From Henckelia pumila (lineage: Eukaryota; Streptophyta; Magnoliopsida; Lamiales; Gesneriaceae): DNA of 64,000 bases. The notes beneath the pieces were generated by a model that was given only the letters and a program-made list of their open reading frames with translations, ran no database searches and had not been told where the DNA came from. The translations under genes were made by a program, and so were the position numbers. Positions 53,747 through 64,000 of this stretch are shown here, in pieces. The stretch is from positions 136,370,375 to 136,434,374 of the forward strand of contig NC_133121.1 of the NCBI RefSeq assembly GCF_033568475.1. The letters run 5' to 3'. Each line of letters starts with the position of its first letter. Position 1 is the first letter of the stretch.

Positions 53747-53807
53747 TGTTAGGTGAAATGTCAAAGCTGATGGGCCAATCTTTTCAATGATGGCGTCTGA
53801 CACGGTT
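53566..53807. repeat. 121-bp tandem duplication across the PME/element E junction
   Basis: Both units start 'cagttttcccagaagacttt' and end 'tctgacacggtt'; I see one base difference (catg/catt). Each unit holds PME sequence, TSD CGGCC and the first about 60 bp of the LTR, so the duplication arose after E inserted. Confidence 0.92.
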
Positions 53808-54231
53808 TCTCAAAGTTGCCAAGTTTGAAGAAAAACGTGTGAAATGGAAAAGGAATAAAGCTAGCAATTTCCATGTTCACACAAATGAAGTTTGCCTATA
53901 AAAAGGCACCTTAGCCCTTCATTTGTAACATCCCACAACGCAGAGAGCAAAGAAAAAAAGAAAGAATAAAAAGAGAGAGTTTCTTGGGTTTTCTTGAGTG
54001 TTTTCTTGTGTGAGTTAGAGAAATATTTTTCTCGGTAATACTCGGGTGTTGGGATCGTGTGAGAGATATAGTGTTTTGTACACTTGTATATTTCTCAGGT
54101 AATAAATATTTGCAGCAGCTCCGTTGACGTAGCCTATATTGGGTGAACCACGTAAATTTTGGTGTTCTTGTTGATTGTTTTATTCCGCAATTATTATCAT
54201 CGTCATGATAGCTCCGGCATAATCCATAACA
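53747..54231 (+). repeat. 5' LTR of element E
   Basis: 485 bp, TGTTAGGTGAAATG...ATCCATAACA. A good TATA box TATAAAAA at 53897-53904 sits in 'gcctataaaaaggcacc'. Confidence 0.93.
53897..53904 (+). promoter_or_regulatory. TATA box of the element E LTR
   Basis: TATAAAAA within an inverted 'gcct/aggc' context, repeated at 56900-56907 in the 3' LTR. That copy could drive transcription outward into antisense of the PME remnant. Confidence 0.6.
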
Positions 54232-54233
54232 AC

Positions 54234-54245
54234 TGGTATCAGAGC
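54234..54245 (+). other. Primer-binding site of element E
   Basis: TGGTATCAGAGC, initiator tRNA-Met type, two bases after the LTR as in element A. Confidence 0.92.
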
Positions 54246-54372
54246 TGTTACGATGTCCGGGAGCCTTGGTGAAAAATTTCTTAAAATTCTGAGTATGCTC
54301 TGTGGTCGCAGCTTAGTCTGATCTTTCACATCAAAAAAGATTTTTTGAAATTTTATTAAGGCGGGTGAAGCG

Positions 54373-56059
54373 ATGGCCGGAAATGACGGATCGGGACCTG
54401 GAATCAATAAGTTCGACGGTACATATTTCACGTTCTGGCGGTTACAGATTAAAGATTATCTGTATATCAAGAAGCTACATCAACCTCTATTGGGAAAAAA
54501 GCGGTCGATGAGTGGGAGCTTCTTGACCGACAAGTGTTAGGGATAATACGATTGACCCTAACAAAGAACGTGGCACACAACGTGGCGGAGGCAAAAACCA
54601 CGTAGGAGATGATGTCCATTTTGTCGAACATGTACGAGAAGCCATCGGCAATTAATAAAGTGTTCCTCATGAAAAAGTTATTCAACTTGAAGATGGAGGA
54701 AGGTGCTTAAGTGGCGGCACACATCAATGAATTCAACACGATTATTTCCCAGCTAACATTATTGAAATTAAATTTGATGATGAAATTCGAGTACTTATTC
54801 TTTTGGCGTCTTTACCAAATGCTTGGGAGCCAATGCGAGCAGCGGTTAGCAACTCTGCGGGAAAGGAAAAGTTACAATTCAATGATGTCCGAGATCAAAT
54901 TCTTGGCGAAGAAGTTCGAATGAGGGATTCTGGTGAAGGAACATCATCAAGTTATGCTCTGAATCTCAATAATGGAGGAAGGGGCAAAAGTGGCGAAAAG
55001 AGTTTTAACCAATGGCATGGTGGATACAAGTCAAGAAATGGAAAAGAGAATAACAAATTTGAAAAGCATGTGAAGTGTTGGAGCTGTGGTGAGACTGTTC
55101 ACTTGAAAAAGAATTGCAAATCAACAAGGAACAACGCAAATGTTGTTTGTGAGGAGGTACATGATGCTCTATTACTATCCATGGAAAGCCCGATTGATTC
55201 TTGGGTTATGGATTCGGGAGCTTCGTTTCATACCATTGGTAATCGTGATGTATTTGATAATTACATTGCGGGAGATTACGGAAAACTTTTCCTGGCTGAT
55301 GGAAAACCTTTGGAAATAATTGGTATGGGTGATATCCGGATGAAGATGACAAATGGATCTGTCTGGAAAATCAACAAAGTAAAGCATGTACCAAAGTTGA
55401 CCCGCAATCTGATTTTAGTAGGACAGCTTGACGATGAAGGTCATAAGGTGATCTTTGGTGATGGTTCCTGGAAAGTGAAAAAGGGAGCCATGATTGTTGC
55501 TCGAGGAAAGAAAACTGAAACACTCTATATGACTTCCAGTTTGAGATATAAATTAGCAGCTGTGGATGCTGGAGCTAATTCAAGTTTATGGCCTTGTAGG
55601 CTTGGAGATACGAGTGAGAAGGGAATGAAGATGCTTGTTTCAAATGGAAAGCTACCAGAATTAAAGATCGTTGAACACAAGCCATGTGACGCTGTATTTT
55701 TTGAAAAGCAGAAAAAGATGAGCTTTTCAAAAGAGGTTAGAGAACCAAAATCGGCGGATTTGGTGCTGGTACAAACTGATGTATGTGGATCATCTTCTGT
55801 GACATCCTTTGGAGGTCACTCAAGATATTATAGCACTACTGTTGACGATTCGAGTAGGAAATTTTGGGTTTATTTTTCGAAAAATAAATCAGATGTTTAT
55901 GAGACCTTTAAACAGTGGGAGTTAGCCATGAAAGATGTGATGGATTCACTGTCATCCAATCACATGTGGGAGTTTTCAGAACTTCCTGAAGGTAAAAAGG
56001 TTTTACATAGCAAGTGGGAGTACCGGTTAGAACACGATGGTAGCAAGTGGTACAAATAA
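54373..56059 (+). pseudogene. Element E gag, protease, integrase N-half, fused to RT N-terminus
   Basis: ATG at 54373 (MAGNDGSGPGINKFDG). A frameshift near 54500 and two stops follow, then from 54803 a 418-codon open frame. CCHC knuckle CWSCGETVHLKKNC (about 55076-55117), protease VMDSGASFHTIGN (about 55207-55245), integrase zinc region with both His replaced (LWPCRLGDTS) and one Cys lost. First core Asp in LVLVQTDVCG, then VDDSSRKFWVYFSKNKSDVY. At FKQWELAM the frame passes directly from integrase into the RT leader, so the second Asp and Glu of the catalytic triad are absent. Confidence 0.88.
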
Positions 56060-56116
56060 ATCCTTGTTGTAAAAGGTGAAAAGAAAGTCATTGATTACAC
56101 TGATATTTTCTCTCTG

Positions 56117-56683
56117 GTGGTAAAGTTAACTACTATCAGGATTGTACTTGGATTGATGGTAAAAGAAGATTTGCATCTGGAGAAGTTAGATGTAAAGACT
56201 GTGTTTCTTCATGGTGAGCTAGATGAAGAAATGAATCAATCACAGGGATTTGAAGTACGAGAGAAAGAGAAAATGATGTGCAAACTTCAGAATAGCTTGT
56301 ACGGTCTCAAACAAACTCCAAGACAGTGGTACAAGAAGTTTGATGGTGTAATGAACAATGATGGTTTCCCGAGGTATCATGTTGATCACTGGTGTTATGT
56401 GAAGCTTGATGGTTCTTATATCATGCTACTGGTATATGTAGATGATATGTTAATAGCAGGAGTTTATCTGAAGGAGATTGATAAACTAAAGATAGAATTT
56501 GCTATGAAGGATTTGGGTGCTGCAAAACAAATCCTTGGAATCGGGGTCCTTAGAGATCGGGTGAAAGGAGTCTTGAAGCTTGAAAAGATTCCTGAAAGTA
56601 AAAATCCTGCTGATTTGTTCACGAAGGTGGTGACCACTGACAAACTAAAGTTGTGCTCGACTTTAGTTGGACTACAAGCATAA
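56117..56683 (+). pseudogene. Element E reverse transcriptase fused to the end of RNase H
   Basis: 188-codon frame: VKLTTIRIVLGLMVKEDLHL, LDVKTVFLHGELDEE, SLYGLKQTPRQWYKK, the catalytic LLVYVDDMLIAG (about 56428-56463) and KDLGAAKQILGIGVLRD. At VLKLEKIPESKNPADLF it passes straight into the last about 35 residues of RNase H. The RNase H catalytic residues are gone. The deletion is in frame. Confidence 0.88.
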
Positions 56684-56755
56684 ATAAGGTAGGTATGAGT
56701 TGCTGCATTGACTGTGTGAAGCCATGATTGATATCAAGTCTTCAAGTGGGAGAAA

Positions 56756-57236
56756 TTTTAGGTGAATGTCAAAGCTAATGGGCCAATCTTTTCAATGATG
56801 GCGCACGGTTTGTCAAAGTTGCCAAGTTTGAAGGAAAACGTGTGAAATGGAAAAGGAATAAAGCTAGCAATTTTCATGTTCACACAAATGAAGTTTGCCT
56901 ATAAAAAGGCACCTTAGCCCTTCATTTGTAACATCCCACAACGCAGAGAGCAAAGAAAAAAAGAAAGAATAAAAAAAGAGAGTTTCTTGGGTTTTCTTGA
57001 TTGTTTTCTTGTGTGAGTTAGAGAAATATTTTTTCTCGATAATACTCGGGTGTTGGGATCGTGTGAGAGATATAGTGTTTTGTACACTTGTAATATTTCT
57101 CCGATAATAAATATTTGCAGCAGCTCCGTGGACGTAGCCTATATTGGGTGAACCACGTAAATCTTGGTGTTCTTGTTGATTGTTTTATTTCGCAATTATT
57201 ATCATCGTCATGATAGCTCCGGCATAATCCATAACA
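56756..57236 (+). repeat. 3' LTR of element E
   Basis: 481 bp, preceded by a PPT 'aagtgggagaa'. Against the 5' LTR it lacks a short 'tctga' segment and has scattered substitutions; its first dinucleotide is TT, not TG. Confidence 0.92.
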
Positions 57237-57440
57237 CGGCCTAAATACGTCTTCACGTTCAAATCATCTGTCCCTGAAAAGTTGCAATTATGCATAACAG
57301 TGTCGGTATCCTCATTTGCCGCCTTTCTGCCTTGTGAAGTGATGGTGTTTGATTGCTCCGGTAATTCCTTGCGTGCGTAGATGCCGCAGTTTTGGAACAG
57401 AACCTTTGCATTGCCGAATATGAAATCGACCATACCGTAA
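57237..57440 (-). pseudogene. Pectin methylesterase, middle part, cut by copia E
   Basis: Minus strand: MVDFIFGNAKVLFQNCGIYA (DFIFG carries a catalytic Asp), ITSQGRKAANEDTDTVMHNC and VKTYLG, up to the TSD, where the LGRPW motif is cut. The family consensus before DFIFG is GTV; here GMV. Upstream of about 57440 the frame is lost: the QDTL/QAVAL motifs and the N-terminal half are absent from the window, replaced by a local repeat. Confidence 0.9.
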
Positions 57441-57660
57441 ACCGGTTAACACATTTATTGTAAGTTTTTTTAGAACAGAACCTTTGCAGTTTTTTAGAAT
57501 CTTGTTTTTAAGTCATTTGTATCAGTATAGTGAAACGTTAACACATTTGATTTTGGAACAGAACCTTTGCAGTTTTTTAGAATCTTGTTTTTAAGTCATT
57601 TGTATCAGTATAGTGAAAGGTTAACACATTTATTGTAAGTTTGTGTGCTATAAGTTTTGA
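57441..57660. repeat. 83-bp tandem repeat containing a scrap of PME
   Basis: 'gaacagaacctttgcagttttt' through 'cagtatagtgaaa.gttaac' occurs at about 57472-57550 and 57555-57632, offset 83 bp. The 'ggaacagaacctttgca' part equals the PME sequence at 57393-57409, so part of the exon was copied outward. Confidence 0.85.
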
Positions 57661-58026
57661 CAAAAAGAAAAACAATAAATTTAATTAAGCGAATTCGCAA
57701 AGTCTGGGGCCAAAAAAATTTATTAAAAGAAAGACGGCGTCATATAACAAGAAACTCTCTGCTGCTTGAACAATCATATAGTAGAAACGTTAACACATGT
57801 CTCGTTTATGAATAAAGATTCATATCATTTTTGTTCTTTTAATTTTTTTTTTTTATATTTTTTGCCTAAATTCAACTCTTGTCTTTTTCAGCTGAATTCA
57901 ATATAGATTTGATCGAATTTTTTTTTAATATAATATAATTATTAATATAAAATATTGGTTTCATTGTTTTGCCACGTGCAACGCACGTGCTTATGCCTAG
58001 TATATATATATATATATATATATATT
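57661..58026. other. Intergenic, AT-rich
   Basis: Only 'tgccacgtgcaacgcacgtgct', a G-box-containing inverted repeat at 57971-57991, and a (TA)n at 58001-58025 stand out. The former is typical of a common MITE/rolling-circle terminus, but I could not define an element. Confidence 0.45.
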
Positions 58027-58418
58027 CTAATTTCTTTACTTTGATCATGTAAATGTTTGTATTAAGGAGTATTTTATATATAAAGAGTGCGATCTCTTTT
58101 CCCATATAAAAAAAATGCTTTCATAATAGAATGTTTGATGTTTGATGCCACAAGCCTATTCATGTGCTACTCCGCCCGCAAGCAATTTCCTCATCCTCCA
58201 ATTTCAACGGGTGGTATCTTGATCACAGATATATTGATCTTAGAGAACATCATCGCTCCCTGCAATTGGTCGAACGGATCATCTATCATTGACAAGGATA
58301 TTTGTTCTTTACTGTATTTTGATTCAGCTCTTTGTAGTCAATTCACAACCTCATTGACGCATCCTTCTTCTTAACAAACAATACCGGTGTACCCCACGAC
58401 GATACATTTGGTCTGATG
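58027..58418 (-). pseudogene. Duplicate block start and gypsy relic H2 (left part)
   Basis: 58027-58195 matches 45544-45700. From 58190 minus-strand gypsy RT relic follows, as in H1 but lacking the hAT element and the unrecognised segment. Cut at 58418 by element I; it goes on at 62773. Confidence 0.78.
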
Positions 58419-60054
58419 TGTGATACCCGTGACCAAATTCATGGTATAATAAAGAAAATATATTTAAATATATTTTTGTACCTACTAGTGAAATAAAGAC
58501 TAAGATTTCTAATTTCAATTGTTTTGGCTAAATCTCGGTTCTCATATTATACTTATTATTTTACATGTCAAGAAAACTTATTATTTTTATTGACTAGTAT
58601 TATTTTCAAAATAATGATTTATCTTAATTGTCATGTTGAGGTGGAATTATTAATGTTTAAAATTTTAAGAGTGACATTATATCTAATTATTTTATATAAT
58701 TATTATTTGATTATTAATTAGGCTTAAAGCCTCAATTGATTGTTTTTTAAAATTCTCAACCATGAAAACACACGTTCAAGTATATATCTTTATCCATTAT
58801 AAAGTTCATAAATCCATTTTTGTGTCCAAATTGTCAATATAGATAATTTATTTGTCATGTGTTAAAAATTATTGACTAGTCTTTAAATCAACCATTATAC
58901 CATACTTACTATTTGTCATAAACCACCATGACTTATCAAATTCCTACCCACTAACCCATGTTTCCCCTCTCAATTTACTACCCACTAAACCAAATTCAAT
59001 TCCTTACATTTAATGTGACCCTTTGAGTTGCTTGAAATATTAGTATAAATATACTACACTAGTCACATTCTCATTTCAATCCATAATATTCATAAAAAGA
59101 AAGAGAGATAAATTATATGGAAGACATGCATATTTCTTCTAAGAGTTAAGTTCTTGTGGCATCAAAGAGTTGGGCTTGGCAAAGAGTAGATGAAGCTTTT
59201 AGAAGAATTTTATATCAGTTATCGATTCAACAAGATTTTCCGTGTAAGTGGGTTTCTACCTTTCTTTTGTGTAATATAAGTTTCTACACTTATATTTATT
59301 TTTGTGTGTGAGTTAAGTTTTATAAAATAAATACTTATACTTTTGAAAATTCGATCGACATGATAATATTCGTTTCACTTTGATATATATTATTTGTTGG
59401 CTATTCGTGATATTATTTGAAGCATGTTAGAATTATTTGGAAATATTTGAGATGCACTGTTAAGAGTCGATTTAGAAATGGTTAAGGAATTTCCGACGAT
59501 TTGATTTGATATGGCCCTGATGCGGTGGGTAATAATAACCGTTCCTTTGGCCTCGCCCCTTAGAGGAGTAACATATAGGGGACTGATCAGTAGAACCACG
59601 GAAAATGAGATAATTAACAGTGCAATATTTGCTTCGTATTTGTTCGAATTCAGCATGCTTATTTTGTTTCGAGATTATAAAATATACATGAGTACATGTA
59701 AATATATTTTGGTGTTTATCGTGCTCGATCGGCCCCCACTTTCTGAGTGTTTCCCAAAACACTCACCCCCTTAATTTGCTCCCCAGATAAGAATGAAGAT
59801 GAGTTAGATGACGAAGAACAAAATAAGTACTGAGGTTGGTGATGATGGATCAGTTCAAGTTGAAGAAATATTTTTACTTTAAATTTCAGTTTCGCTTCCG
59901 CATTGTTGCACTTGTGTTTTGTTCTCTGTAAAAACAGTTATTATTTATAAAATAGACTGGTTTTTGGCAAGACTTGTACTATGAGGCTTGTTGTTTCAAT
60001 GTTAAATTATTAAACAATGCCGATGTCAACTAAGCCCGGTTTCGGGGCGTGACA
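58419..60054 (+). repeat. 5' LTR of element I
   Basis: 1636 bp. Contains an 87-codon frame (59511-59774) that is kept in both LTRs only because the LTRs are nearly identical. 'tataaatatac' near 59043 is a plausible TATA box. Confidence 0.93.
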
Positions 60055-61135
60055 GAAGTGGTATCAGAGCCAAACCAGGTTCATGATCTTGATGGGAAAT
60101 TAGGATGAAGAATGAGAATGAATATCTTGGGGTCTAGTAAGTAAGATTTGGAATAATGAGGAATCACTTGGAAACAAGTAAGTAAGATTGAGAATAGGAA
60201 AGAACCACTTGGGAACTAATATTATTTTTAAGGACAGTAAATATTTTGAGAATGATTAGTTAGAATTAAGTTGGACTCATTTTGGGAATATTATTTAAGT
60301 ACATGATCGATAGAAATATTTAAGTTTTGATTTCGGATTTATAAAGATTTATTTGGGAGCTAGTGTTAATTACATTATAGATAGAAAATTTAAGTCATGA
60401 TTGTCGAAGTTTAAGTTAGCTTGACAATATTGAGTTATATATATGTATGTGATTGGGTTATAGTATCACTCGAAGGATTTTATTAGTGTAAAATATTTGG
60501 AAATTTTTTTTTTCCTAATTAATAAGAATACATTTTTTTTTCATAAGGATCATATTTTCCTAGAAATAATTAAAAAAATAATAATAAATTTTCATATTCT
60601 ATCATTTGACTATTTTTTTTACCTTCTTAATCATTCAATGACAAAGTTATATATCACTATCAAATTATTCTCTCTAACATATTCTTAGTCATATATTGTG
60701 TATATTTTGATCATCATTATTCCTTTATATTTTTAAAATGGAAATACATTTCAAATATTTATTTTTTCATCTATCAAGTTATTGGAGTTTTCCAATTTAT
60801 TTTCAAAAATTTTGTTACTGATTTCAGAAAAACACTGTTTATGTTCCTAAATATTATGCATTTAAAAAAAATGTTTTTTTAACTAATATTAGATATAAAA
60901 AAAAACATTTTACTTCGTTAAAATTTTTTCTCTAAAGTATTAATTTTTAATTCACTCCTCCGAGAATATTTTTTTAAATCATTTGATTTTCTTATGTTGA
61001 GATAATTTTGAAACAAAACCTAAAGATATTTTAAGTTATCGTTTGATATTTTATTTTCAAATTATGTTTGTTTATAACAATCAAAATATAAATGTCAAGT
61101 TTCGAGGACGAAACTTTTTTTTTAGGAGGGAAGAA
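60055..61135 (+). other. Internal region of element I: PBS, non-coding DNA, PPT
   Basis: PBS TGGTATCAGAGCC at 60059-60071 (initiator tRNA-Met). A short diverged repeat 'aagtaagat.tgg/gagaata' (60138-60195) is the only structure. Then long T/A-rich DNA and PPT 'aggagggaagaa' (61124-61135). No ORF above about 60 codons; nothing like gag or pol. Confidence 0.85.
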
Positions 61136-62772
61136 TGTGATACCCGTGACCAAATTCATGGTATAATAAAGAAAATATATTTAAATATATTTTTGTACCT
61201 ACTAGTGAAATAAAGACTAAGATTTCTAATTTCAATTGTTTTGGCTAAATCTCGGTTCTCATATTATACTTATTATTTTACATGTCAAGAAAACTTATTA
61301 TTTTTATTGACTAGTATTATTTTCAAAATAATGATTTATCTTAATTGTCATGTTGAGGTGGAATTATTAATGTTTAAATTTTTAAGAGTGACATTATATC
61401 TAATTATTTTATATAATTATTATTTGATTATTAATTAGACTTAAAGCCTCAATTGATTGTTTTTTAAAATTCTCAACCATGAAAACACACGTTCAAGTAT
61501 ATATCTTTATCCATTATAAAGTTCATAAAATCCATTTTTGTGTCCAAATTGTCAATATAGATAATTTATTTGTCATGTGTTAAAAATTATTGACTAGTCT
61601 TTAAATCAACCATTATACCATACTTACTATTTGTCATAAACCACCATGACTTATCAAATTCCTACCCACTAACCCATGTTTCCCCTCTCAATTTACTACC
61701 CACTAAACCAAATTCAATTCCTTACATTTAATGTGACCCTTTGAGTTGCTTGAATTATTAGTATAAATATACTACACTAGTCACATTATCATTTCAATCC
61801 ATAATATTCATAAAAAGAAAGAGAGATAAATTATATGGAAGACATGCATATTTCTTCTAAGAGTTAAGTTCTTGTGGCATCAAAGAGTTGGGCTTGGCAA
61901 AGAGTAGATGAAGCTTTTAGAAGAATTTTATATCAGTTATCGATTCAACAAGATTTTCCGTGTAAGTGGGCTTCTACCTTTCTTTTGTGTAATATAAGTT
62001 TCTACACTTATATTTATTTTTGTGTGTGAGTTAAGTTTTATAAAATAAATACTTATACTTTTGAAAATTCGATCGACATGATAATATTCGTTTCACTTTG
62101 ATATATATTATTTGTTGGCTATTCGTGATATTATTTGAAGCATGTTAGAATTATTTGGAAATATTTGAGATGCACTGTTAAGAGTCGATTTAGAAATGGT
62201 TAAGGAATTTCCGACGATTTAATTTGATATGGCCCTGATGCGGTGGGTAATAATAACCGTTCCTTTGGCCTCGCCCCTTAGAGGAGTAACATATAGGGGA
62301 CTGATCAGTAGAACCACAGAAAATGAGTTAATTAACAGTGCAATATTTGCTTCGTATTTGTTCGAATTCAGCATGCTTATTTTGTTTCGAGATTATAAAA
62401 TATACATGAGTACATGTAAATATATTTTGGTGTTTATCGTGCTCGATCGGCCCCCACTTTCTGAGTGTTTCCCAAAACACTCACCCCCTTAATTTGCTCC
62501 CCAGATAAGAATGAAGATGAGTTAGATGAAGAAGAACAAAATAAGTACTGAGGTTGGTGATGATGGATCAGTTCAAGTTGAAGAAATATTTTTACTTTAA
62601 ATTTCAGTTTCGCTTCCGTATTGTTGCACTTGTGTTTTGTTCTCTGTAAAAACAGTTATTGTTTATAAAATAGACTGGTTTTTGGCAAGACTTGTACTAT
62701 GAGGCTTGTTGTTTCAATGTTAAATTGTTAAACAATGTCGATGTCAACTAGGCCCGGTTTCGGGGCGTGACA
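61136..62772 (+). repeat. 3' LTR of element I
   Basis: 1637 bp, about 99% identical to the 5' LTR by eye. Confidence 0.93.
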
Positions 62773-63380
62773 TGATGAACCCCTTATCCAACAGTTATTG
62801 CAACTGATCCTTCAATTCTTTCATATTAGTTGGTGCAAATCTGTACGGTGCTTTCGAAACTGGCTTAGTTTCAGGTAACAACTCTATCACAAATTCAACT
62901 TCTCTGACTGGAGGCAATCCCGCAACATCATCATGAAAAACCTCCGAGAAATTCTTCACTACTTCCACCTCTTCAAGTTTCGGTCGCTGCACCTCCTGAT
63001 CATCAGTTAGGCTTGCTGGAAAACATGTACAACCCTTATTCAATAGGTGACAGGCCTTACCTGTCGAAATCACACACGACATGCTCCTCCTAGATGCAGC
63101 ATAGAATACAAATGGTTCCACATTTTGAACTTTCATAGAGACGGTTCTCTGTTTGCCGTCAATAATGGCCTCATGCCGAGACAACTAGTTCATCCCAAAA
63201 ATCACATCAAAATTCGTCATCTCGAAAACAATGAAATCTGCACACAACTCTAAATTCTGCATTTGAATCTTACAATCCCTTACCACATTGTTACTCTTAT
63301 ATATTTTTCCTGATATGAGACAAACTTATCCGGCAAAATTCTCAATTTCATCATAAAGTTAACATTATGTTGCTTGACAT
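62773..63380 (-). pseudogene. Gypsy pol relic H2 (right part)
   Basis: Minus strand 63184-62795: linker with TGKACHLLNKGCTCFPASLT, then VVKNFSEVFHDDVAGLPPVR, EVEFVIELLPETKPVSKAPY and NMKELKDQLQ, i.e. the chromovirus protease-RT linker and RT start. Protease end remains lie at 63185-63350. A sister of H1 (47150-47790). Confidence 0.82.
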
Positions 63381-64000
63381 GCACGTATGAAAAAAGCATG
63401 GAAACTTGTGGGAATGAAAGAGAAATACATATACAGAACTTTAAAAAGTAAAAATACTATCTCAAAAAAAAAAGTAAAAATACAATATCCCATGGAATTG
63501 ATATTACAAATATCTTATGTAATATTCCTAATTAAATATTGCATCTTATTAAAAGGAATCGATATCATTAGTTTAAGCAAGTTTACACACGATACCGTCG
63601 TTCCAACTTCCATTTTTCCAAATTTAAGATTTCTCCTACATTTGACTGTATGCCGTATGGACAGAATTTTTTTTGATCATTACAAGATGTTATTTTAGTT
63701 TTTTTTTCCTTCTCATTTATTAGTTTGGTAGATGTAATTTTAGTTTAAGGAATAGAAAAACATCACAAAATATCGGGATACTTAATTACCACCCGCGACA
63801 AAAGCACATACAGTTGAGTATGTGATATAATATATGAATATTTTATGAGTTTTTATTTATGAAATAATGTATTATTAGTAGTTGAAAATTAATTATTAAG
63901 AAGATAATATAAATTTAATATATTAATATAATCAAATTGACATTTGAGATATGTACGTGTGAAATTAATTATTGAAGCAAACATGATATAGATTGGTTAA
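63381..64000. other. Repeated intergenic block, right edge
   Basis: Matches 47810-48260 and then 25440-25740. By analogy the next PMEI copy may lie beyond the right edge. Non-coding. Confidence 0.7.

Larger units (their letters stand above)
53747..57236 (+). mobile_element. Element E: internally deleted Ty1/copia retrotransposon inside the PME gene
   Basis: 3490 bp, plus strand, LTRs 53747-54231 and 56756-57236, PBS, gag, protease, part of integrase, part of RT and a stub of RNase H. Perfect TSD CGGCC (53742-53746 and 57237-57241). Same family as element A, opposite orientation. Two internal deletions, both in frame. The 3' LTR begins TTTTAGG where the 5' LTR has TGTTAGG. Confidence 0.94.
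58419..62772 (+). mobile_element. Element I: non-autonomous LTR retrotransposon with large LTRs (LARD-like)
   Basis: 4354 bp with LTRs of 1636 and 1637 bp (TGTGATACCCGTGACC...GGGGCGTGACA), PBS, PPT and perfect TSD TGATG (58414-58418 and 62773-62777). By eye the LTRs differ at about 15 positions (about 1%), so it is young. The internal 1.08 kb has no gag or pol. The PPT context 'tttcgaggacgaaac...aggagggaagaa' is that of Tekay/Del chromoviruses, which may supply proteins in trans. Confidence 0.94.

Noticed and set aside
57971..57991. 'tgccacgtgcaacgcacgtgc' as a Helitron or other transposon end
   Set aside because: Suggestive hairpin, but I could not find the other terminus or the characteristic flanks, so no element is called.
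59511..59774. 87-codon frame present twice (also 62229-62492), which might suggest a conserved gene
   Set aside because: Both copies lie in the two LTRs of element I, which are about 99% identical because the insertion is young; conservation is not evidence of function.

Overview
The window is AT-rich plant nuclear DNA, most likely from a eudicot. It contains Ty1/copia and Ty3/gypsy (Tekay/Del-like and Athila-like) elements with plant tRNA primer sites, hAT and Mutator-type MITEs, and genes of the plant-specific PMEI family. Element boundaries below were placed by reading LTR termini, primer-binding sites (PBS), polypurine tracts (PPT) and target-site duplications (TSD) directly. Clade names are from motif recall and are tentative.

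Region 1 (1-14.9 kb): a gypsy LTR remnant, then a decayed hAT transposase gene. Copia element A (2495-12718, minus, TSD AAAAT) is inserted in that gene, and copia element B (4841-9819, minus, TSD TTATC) is inserted in A. A 126-bp tandem duplication and a nest of three MITEs follow. Region 2 (14.9-25.4 kb): Athila-like element C (plus; PBS matches tRNA-Asp). It keeps gag, protease and a third ORF but has lost RT, RNase H and integrase. Its 3' LTR holds a hAT MITE with a perfect 8-bp TSD. Region 3 (25.4-35.7 kb): Athila-type LTR remnant, the first intact PMEI gene (28144-28695, minus), and two broken gypsy elements, J and K.

Region 4 (35.6-64 kb): the rest of a locally duplicated host locus carrying PMEI genes and pectin methylesterase (PME) pieces, all on the minus strand. 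There are four PMEI copies: 28144 intact; 41389/45040 split by copia G; 49454 with one stop codon; 50927 intact. There is one PME gene remnant (53332-57440), broken by copia E exactly in its LGRPW active-site motif, and two isolated PME 3' ends (35641, 50698). Young copia F (35729-40438) has non-canonical TA...TA LTR ends. Element I (58419-62772) is a young non-coding LTR element (LARD-like) inserted in a gypsy relic. The block at 45.5-48.5 kb is repeated, with different insertions, at 58.0-64.0 kb.

The only two genes that look able to make a normal host product are the PMEI genes at 28144-28695 and 50927-51478: secreted, four-cysteine helical inhibitors expected to act on PME or invertase in the cell wall. 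Everything else is retroelement, MITE, simple repeat or duplicated intergenic DNA. I saw no tRNA, rRNA or CRISPR array. The least explained structures are the iterated short palindromes in the LTRs of C and J, the third ORF of C, and the in-frame internal deletions of E.
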